Origin: Roseibium aggregatum
GTDB taxonomy: Bacteria > Pseudomonadota > Alphaproteobacteria > Rhizobiales > Stappiaceae
Assembly: GCF_017309185.1 (NCBI RefSeq)
Contig: NZ_JAEKJZ010000006.1
Coordinates: 124,001-188,000 of the forward strand
Length of the DNA stretch: 64,000 nt
Direction of reading: 5' to 3'
The notes under the pieces are model-generated. The model was not told the origin of the DNA, did no database searches, and was given only the letters and a program-made list of their open reading frames with translations. The number at the start of each line of letters is the position of its first letter. The stretch's first letter is position 1. Positions 59,680-64,000 of the stretch are shown here, in pieces. Made by a program: the position numbers and the translations under genes.

Positions 59680-60093
59680 ATGGCTACGAAAATCAGACTG
59701 GCACGCGGCGGTTCCAAGAAGCGCCCGTATTACCGCATCGTCATCGCCGACATCCGCTCCCCGCGCGATGGCCGCTTCATCGAAAAGGTCGGTTCCTACG
59801 ATCCGATGCTGCCGAAGGACTCCGAGGACCGCGTCAAGCTGGATGTCGAACGCATTCAATACTGGCTTGGCAACGGCGCGAAGCCGACCGACCGTGTCCA
59901 CCGTTTCCTCGACGCCGCCGGTCTTCTGAAGCGCGAGCCGCGCAACAACCCGAAGAAAGCCGAGCTGGGCGCGAAGGCGAAGGAACGCCTGGAAGCCAAG
60001 CGTCAGGCAGAGGAAGAAGCAGCCGCCGCCGCTGCCGAAGCCGCAGCCGCTCCGGCTGAGGAAGCTCCGGCCGAGGAAGCCGCCGCTGAATAA
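59680..60093 (+). CDS. rpsP: 30S ribosomal protein S16
   Basis: Small-subunit ribosomal protein. From ATG 59680 (GAGAAAG upstream) it is 137 residues: the S16 core (KIRLARGGSKKRPYYRIV, then YDPMLPKDSEDR) in the first about 80 and an Ala/Glu-rich C-terminal tail of about 45 residues, as usual in alphaproteobacteria. The upstream extension to 59632 overlaps the chorismate mutase gene and is rejected. Confidence 0.96.
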   Translation: MATKIRLARGGSKKRPYYRIVIADIRSPRDGRFIEKVGSYDPMLPKDSEDRVKLDVERIQYWLGNGAKPTDRVHRFLDAAGLLKREPRNNPKKAELGAKAKERLEAKRQAEEEAAAAAAEAAAAPAEEAPAEEAAAE

Positions 60094-60141
60094 GCCGGCC
60101 AATATCCGCTGCGCCGGAGTGTTTGACGGGAAATTCCTGGT

Positions 60142-60693
60142 ATGAGTTCCTCCGAGAACCAAAAGGTCTTGCTGGCCAAGATCGGCGCGGCGCACGGCAT
60201 TCGCGGAGAGGTGCGGGTCAAGCCGTTCGGCGACGATCCGCTCTCCTTTACCGACTACGGCGTTTTGACCACGAAGGACGGAAAGCGGCTCTTCGAGGTT
60301 GAGAAGGCGCGTGTGCAAAAAACGGTCGTGATCACCAAGTTCAAGGGGATCGGCGACCGGAACCAGGCCGAAGAGCTGAACGGAATTGAACTCTTTATCG
60401 ATCGGGACCAGCTCCCGGATCCCGAAGAGGATGAGTTCTATTATTCGGATCTTACCGGACTGAAGGTTCTGGACCGGACCGGCGACAAGCTTGGTTCGAT
60501 CGTTGCTGTTCAGGACTTCGGGGCGGGCGACCTTCTTGAAATCCGGCCCTCACGTGGAAAGACTTTTTACGTGCCCTTCACAAGGGAATTCGTGCCCGAA
60601 ATAAGTCTCGAGGCGGGGGTTGTGCACGTCGATTTGCCGGACGATTATTTGTCCGAGGACACGCCGGACTCCTCCAGCGACGCCCCCGAATAG
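60142..60693 (+). CDS. rimM: 16S rRNA processing protein RimM
   Basis: Ribosome maturation factor that binds S19 and helps form the 30S head. The 183-residue protein has the RimM N-terminal barrel (GAAHGIRGEVRVKPFGD) and the PRC-like C-terminal part (DLTGLKVLDRTGDKLGSIVAV). Its last 49 bases overlap the 3' end of the VanZ-like gene on the opposite strand, so part of the Ser/Asp tail is shared antisense sequence. Confidence 0.95.
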   Translation: MSSSENQKVLLAKIGAAHGIRGEVRVKPFGDDPLSFTDYGVLTTKDGKRLFEVEKARVQKTVVITKFKGIGDRNQAEELNGIELFIDRDQLPDPEEDEFYYSDLTGLKVLDRTGDKLGSIVAVQDFGAGDLLEIRPSRGKTFYVPFTREFVPEISLEAGVVHVDLPDDYLSEDTPDSSSDAPE

Positions 60694-61163
60694 TAACGCG
60701 CTGGAACCGGCTGCAATCCCATCTGCATGAGATCGAGATCCTCCGGTTCCGAAAGTTCCGCTTCTCTTGCCTCGGAGCGGATCAGGGCGATCAGCGCGAC
60801 CGTCAAGGCAACCCCGATGCCATTGGCGACCGTGTCGGAGAGCGACATCTCATGGTGCGGCAGGAAGCCCTGCACGAGCTCGCCCGCGATCCCCATGCCG
60901 AAGGCAACGACGGCGGAAATGCGCAGGCGGCAGCAGAAGAGCGCGTGAATCGACAACGTCAGCAACGCATAAAACCCGATATGGATGACCTTGTCGTAAG
61001 GGTGCCCCACGCCGGTGTTGAACACCAGACCGACCAGAACTCCGAACGTCAACAGAGCCGACAACGGCAGAACACGGCTGACGGAAATGTCGAGATAGTG
61101 CCGGTCCACCTGCTTTTGCACAAAGGCGGGCAACGTCAAGCGGAGGACGGGGAGCTTAAGCAC
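60645..61163 (-). CDS. VanZ-like membrane protein
   Basis: A 172-residue protein of the VanZ-like family: four hydrophobic segments (about 30-135) with the conserved VGHPYDKVIHIGFYALLTL stretch and the E-x2-Q-like GIAGELVQGFLPHHEMSLSDTVANGIG motif. Function unknown; in enterococci VanZ gives low teicoplanin resistance. It is inserted between rimM and trmD on the minus strand, which interrupts the usual rpsP-rimM-trmD-rplS run. Start GTG 61163. Confidence 0.82.
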   Translation of the reverse strand: MLKLPVLRLTLPAFVQKQVDRHYLDISVSRVLPLSALLTFGVLVGLVFNTGVGHPYDKVIHIGFYALLTLSIHALFCCRLRISAVVAFGMGIAGELVQGFLPHHEMSLSDTVANGIGVALTVALIALIRSEAREAELSEPEDLDLMQMGLQPVPARYYSGASLEESGVSSDK

Positions 61164-61339
61164 GACGGGAATCCTGATTGGTTATTTTGTTGCCAGTCTG
61201 CACGACGGGCATTAATCAGAACTTTCTTCGCGACGAGAATTGTTGAGCGGAACGGTTTTTTGCGGGACTTGGTTAATGGCCCGATAAGATCCGATTTCAG
61301 CTTGTCCGTTGAAATTGCTGAGAAACCGACAGGGGCGGC

Positions 61340-62050
61340 ATGGCGTTCAAGGCCACCATTTTAACGCTTTATCCGGACATGTTTCCCGGCCCGCTGGGAC
61401 ACAGCCTTTCAGGCCGTGCGCTCGAGAAGGGCCTGTGGCAGATCGAAACCTCTCAAATTCGAGATTTCGCCAGCGACAAGCATCGTTCGGTGGACGATAC
61501 GCCGGCGGGCGGCGGCGCCGGCATGGTGCTGCGAGCGGATATTCTCGCCAGGGCGATTGACGCGAACGTCGCGCCTGAAGATCCCCGTCCCAGGCTCCTG
61601 ATGAGCCCGCGGGGCCGTCCGTTCGACCAAGCCCGGGCGCACGACCTTGCCGAGGGACCCGGTGCGGTTATCGTCTGTGGCCGCTTCGAAGGCGTGGACC
61701 AAAGGGTCATAGATGCTCGGGGCCTGGAAGAGGTCTCGATCGGAGATTACATCCTGTCCGGTGGCGAAATCGGCGCGATAGCCCTGCTCGATGCGGTTGT
61801 CCGGCTAATCCCGGGTGTCATGGGCAATATGGAAAGCGCGGAAACGGAAAGTTTCGAGACGGGCCTTCTGGAACATCCGCATTTCACCCGCCCGGCGGTT
61901 TTCGAAGGTCGGGACATTCCCGAGGTCCTGACATCCGGCAATCACCGGAAAATCCACGAGTGGCGAATGGCCGAGGCCGAACGCCTAACCCGCGAGCGTC
62001 GCCCGGATCTCTGGGAAGCCTATATGGCGGACGAGGACGACGTGGATTAG
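61340..62050 (+). CDS. trmD: tRNA (guanine37-N1)-methyltransferase
   Basis: Methylates G37 of many tRNAs with SAM. The 236-residue protein has the SPOUT-fold knot with LLMSPRGRPFDQ, the VIVCGRFEGVDQRVID strand and SIGDYILSGGEIGAIALLDAVVRLIPGVMG. It starts after AGGGGC at ATG 61340 and converges with the LuxR-type gene 19 bases after its stop. Confidence 0.96.
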   Translation: MAFKATILTLYPDMFPGPLGHSLSGRALEKGLWQIETSQIRDFASDKHRSVDDTPAGGGAGMVLRADILARAIDANVAPEDPRPRLLMSPRGRPFDQARAHDLAEGPGAVIVCGRFEGVDQRVIDARGLEEVSIGDYILSGGEIGAIALLDAVVRLIPGVMGNMESAETESFETGLLEHPHFTRPAVFEGRDIPEVLTSGNHRKIHEWRMAEAERLTRERRPDLWEAYMADEDDVD

Positions 62051-62069
62051 ACCTGAGCGGGCGCAAACC

Positions 62070-63224
62070 CTATTTCTCGTCTTCGTCCCGTGGGCGGGTC
62101 AGTCTTGAAAGAATCTGCGTCCCTTTGCGGATGATTTCCGATTGAGACCGGGACCCGGTCTTGGAGGTCGCGCTGGCCAGGTGATTGCGGGCGGTGAAAT
62201 AGGAAATTTCAAGTTTATCGGCGGCTTCCCGCAGGGAGGCGCCTTGAATGAGTTCCTGAACCAGTAGGCTTTCGCGCTGGGTCAGGCCGAGAGCGGCTGC
62301 AAGCGCCTGCTCCGATTTCTTCAGGCATTCATCGGGATCCAGGATCGTGACCAGAAGGGGCTGGTCCGCAGAGAGGAAGGGTGCGAGGCCCGGATGAACC
62401 TGATCCTTGTGCCTGAGCGGCATGACAAAGAGCAGCGGACCGCCCTCTCCGTCCGGGGTCAGCGACACAGGCCCGGTGGCCTTGCCATTCGCGGATGCCA
62501 GAAATAGGGCATTCTGCAGGATCTGCTGTGTCTCGTTCCTGCGGGCCGACAGCCGGACGGTCCGGTCGGTAAAAAGGATCTCGGAGTGTTTCAGCATCTG
62601 TTCCGCGAGGCGGTTGAGATGCTTGATTCTACCGTTTGGATCGACAATGCAGGCGGAGGTGGGAATCTGGTCGAGCCAGACATCGGAGCGGATGAGCTGT
62701 GCTTCGCGTTTTTTGATTTCCAGAAGCAGGCTGAAGGCGTTTTGCAGATGCGGTCTGAGGAAGGTGAACAGCTCAAGGACATGTTCCTCCTCCCGCATGG
62801 CCATCGTTTTTGGAAGATTGGCCGCTACAAAGGCGGAATCTTCCCCGTTCCGATGCAGGACGATGCCAAGCGCCCGGTTGACTTGCCCATGGTGTTTCAG
62901 AAACTCATCGTAAAAGTCGCTTTTTTCCACCGCCTCCGGGGAAATAAAGTCCGCTGTCCTGGCGATATCCGACAGATCGCACTTCAGAGCAACCGGGGGA
63001 AAGGGATTAAAGGACTGTGCCTGGGCCAGCTTCAATTCGGCATCGGTGCCGACATTGTAAAGAGCGCAATCGTAAAACCGGTTCTCATAAACGCATTGTG
63101 CCTGGTAGGACAGAGGTAGATCCGGATAGGCTTGGGCAAGATCCGACAGCACGCCGGTCAATCCGTCGTCCAACAATGCTGTTGTATAAAGTTTGTGCAG
63201 CCAGTTCTCGAAATCGTCGATCAC
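62070..63224 (-). CDS. LuxR-type transcriptional regulator
   Basis: A 384-residue regulator. The C-terminal about 70 residues have a LuxR-type helix-turn-helix (LGLTQRESLLVQELIQGASLREAADKLEISYFTARNHL, broken here). The N-terminal part has no clear known sensor, but residues about 195-310 look like a PAS-type fold (DQIPTSACIVDPNGRIKHLN). Start GTG 63224. It is inserted in the trmD-rplS gap on the opposite strand. Signal unknown. Confidence 0.85.
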   Translation of the reverse strand: MIDDFENWLHKLYTTALLDDGLTGVLSDLAQAYPDLPLSYQAQCVYENRFYDCALYNVGTDAELKLAQAQSFNPFPPVALKCDLSDIARTADFISPEAVEKSDFYDEFLKHHGQVNRALGIVLHRNGEDSAFVAANLPKTMAMREEEHVLELFTFLRPHLQNAFSLLLEIKKREAQLIRSDVWLDQIPTSACIVDPNGRIKHLNRLAEQMLKHSEILFTDRTVRLSARRNETQQILQNALFLASANGKATGPVSLTPDGEGGPLLFVMPLRHKDQVHPGLAPFLSADQPLLVTILDPDECLKKSEQALAAALGLTQRESLLVQELIQGASLREAADKLEISYFTARNHLASATSKTGSRSQSEIIRKGTQILSRLTRPRDEDEK

Positions 63225-63903
63225 AAGACGCTTACCCCGATGCGATTGTGATTTCTAAATTATTCAGTGAGTCATATTCATATTGACGGTGTTCACTTCA
63301 AACAAGTGACTTTTAGTATGATGTTCGTTTCTTGTATTGAGTTGAAGTTTTTGTTTTACAGTGGAAATAGGCCTTGTTTGCGGTGTAATGGAAATTGTTC
63401 CTCACGCGGTTGGACACCTGTATTTTTTACAAGGTACAAACAAACGGTAAAAAAGCGTCGACCTTTTCAAAAGGTGCAGCAGAATAAATGCTAAAGGTTG
63501 CAAAAAACTAATATGCAATCTTCTTTGGTGGGTTCGGTGTTCGCAACTGACTCAATCCCGTCTTGTGGCCTGTTCCGGCGCGCCGGCCCTGCGCAGCGCG
63601 TTCCGTGGGACCCCGGGGCGAGCCAATCGAGAAGACCCGGTTCGCTGAAGCCGGTATTACTTGATCAGGAGGTCAGGCGCGAGTTTAAAAAGCAGATGAC
63701 AGTTCCCAGAATTTGCTGTATACGCGCGCCGGAGCTGGGTGGAAGTCGGATTTTCTCACGAATGACGATTTTCAAGAGGCGCTCGAAGTAATGCGAGTCC
63801 TTCTGTCCCGGCGGATATGCAACATGGCCCAGAGTCGGTGAAACCGTCTTCAGCCTTGGCGAAGACGCTCTGACCGCTTTGTAATTGAAAAGGGAAATAT
63901 GCC
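63225..63903. other. 679-base region upstream of rplS
   Basis: No supported gene; short frames here (around 63267-63494 and 63498-63791) have no family match. The first half is AT-rich and must carry the LuxR gene promoter and perhaps that of rplS. The second half holds a hairpin candidate at 63846-63866 (GTCTTC/GAAGAC plus inner GCC/GGC) 37 bases before rplS, which could be a leader structure. Confidence 0.4.
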
Positions 63904-64000
63904 ATGAATATCATCGAGCAACTGAACGCCGAAGAAATGGAAAAGATCGAGGCTCAGCGCAAGCTTCCCGAGTTTTCTCCTGGCGATACCGTTCGTGTGA
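63904..64000 (+). CDS. rplS: 50S ribosomal protein L19, N-terminal fragment (cut by window edge)
   Basis: The first 32 residues match the L19 start (MNIIEQLNAEEMEKI, then PEFSPGDTVRV). ATG 63904 follows AAAGGGAAA. L19 sits at the subunit interface. Position after trmD fits the usual rpsP-rimM-trmD-rplS order. The gene runs past the end of the window. Confidence 0.93.
   Translation, partial: MNIIEQLNAEEMEKIEAQRKLPEFSPGDTVRV

Noticed and set aside
63267..63494. A 75-codon frame in the AT-rich part before rplS.
   Set aside because: AT-rich random-looking frame near a promoter region; no match to any family I know.
63498..63791. A 97-codon frame upstream of rplS.
   Set aside because: Unusual composition, no ribosome site, no recognised domain; likely noncoding leader sequence.

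Overview
The window is about 64 kb of chromosome from a GC-rich alphaproteobacterium, most likely order Hyphomicrobiales (Rhizobiales). A Stappiaceae-type marine bacterium (Roseibium/Labrenzia/Stappia) is my guess from gene content, but the genus is not proven. Supporting signs are: the replication-origin neighbourhood dnaQ-coaE-aroE-maf-ppsR / oriC / hemE-hemJ-rho-mnmE-mnmG-rsmG-parA-parB-holA-lptE-leuS; an irr-fabA-fabB-fabI cluster; ParB sites of the TGTTTCACGTGAAACA type; a CtrA-type TTAA-N7-TTAA site at the origin; and intergenic palindromic repeats of the kind common in this order. I see no tRNA, rRNA, CRISPR array, IS element or prophage.

Layout. 1-740: the AT-richer edge of an accessory region, with the 3' end of a subtilase gene and a small unknown gene. 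748-3362: arginine catabolism (arginase, ornithine cyclodeaminase) with a divergent Lrp-type regulator. 3470-9393: a DNA alkyltransferase-AraC protein, an unknown exported protein, then folC, accD and trpA on the minus strand. 9394-10785: an unusual insert of two small genes, a perfect palindrome, hairpins and repeats that separates trpA from trpB and trpF (10786-12676). 12865-22300: a Tat-exported nicotinamidase, a GIY-YIG protein inside repeat pairs, malic enzyme, mutS, a sulfotransferase, a DUF2244 protein, nth and a GNAT protein. 22334-25788: irr and the fabA/fabB/fabI fatty-acid genes. 25881-31513: a soluble three-PAS chemoreceptor with a PilZ tail, an SH3 protein, a hydroxyacid dehydrogenase, an APH(6)-like kinase and dnaQ.

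31654-49493 is the origin region. The gap 34554-34979 between ppsR and hemE looks like oriC (one perfect and one near-perfect CtrA site, five DnaA-box-like 9-mers, an AT-rich end). Seven parS-like 16-mers lie between 32.7 and 42.7 kb, next to parAB. Replication, segregation, haem synthesis, tRNA modification and transcription termination genes are packed around them. 49618-57380: a periplasmic binding protein, a YggS PLP protein, a small EF-hand protein, TrkH, and a DctPQM TRAP transporter followed by an isocitrate-lyase-family enzyme. 57799-64000: ffh, chorismate mutase, rpsP, rimM, trmD and the start of rplS, interrupted by a VanZ-like gene and a LuxR-type regulator on the opposite strand.

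Most of the window is conserved core. The parts most worth a second look are the origin with its asymmetric parS family, the trpB-trpA insert, the GIY-YIG gene bracketed by repeats, the exported nicotinamidase, the PAS-MCP-PilZ protein, the TRAP operon operator and attenuator, and the long untranslated region before rplS. I did not find a clearly new multi-gene system.
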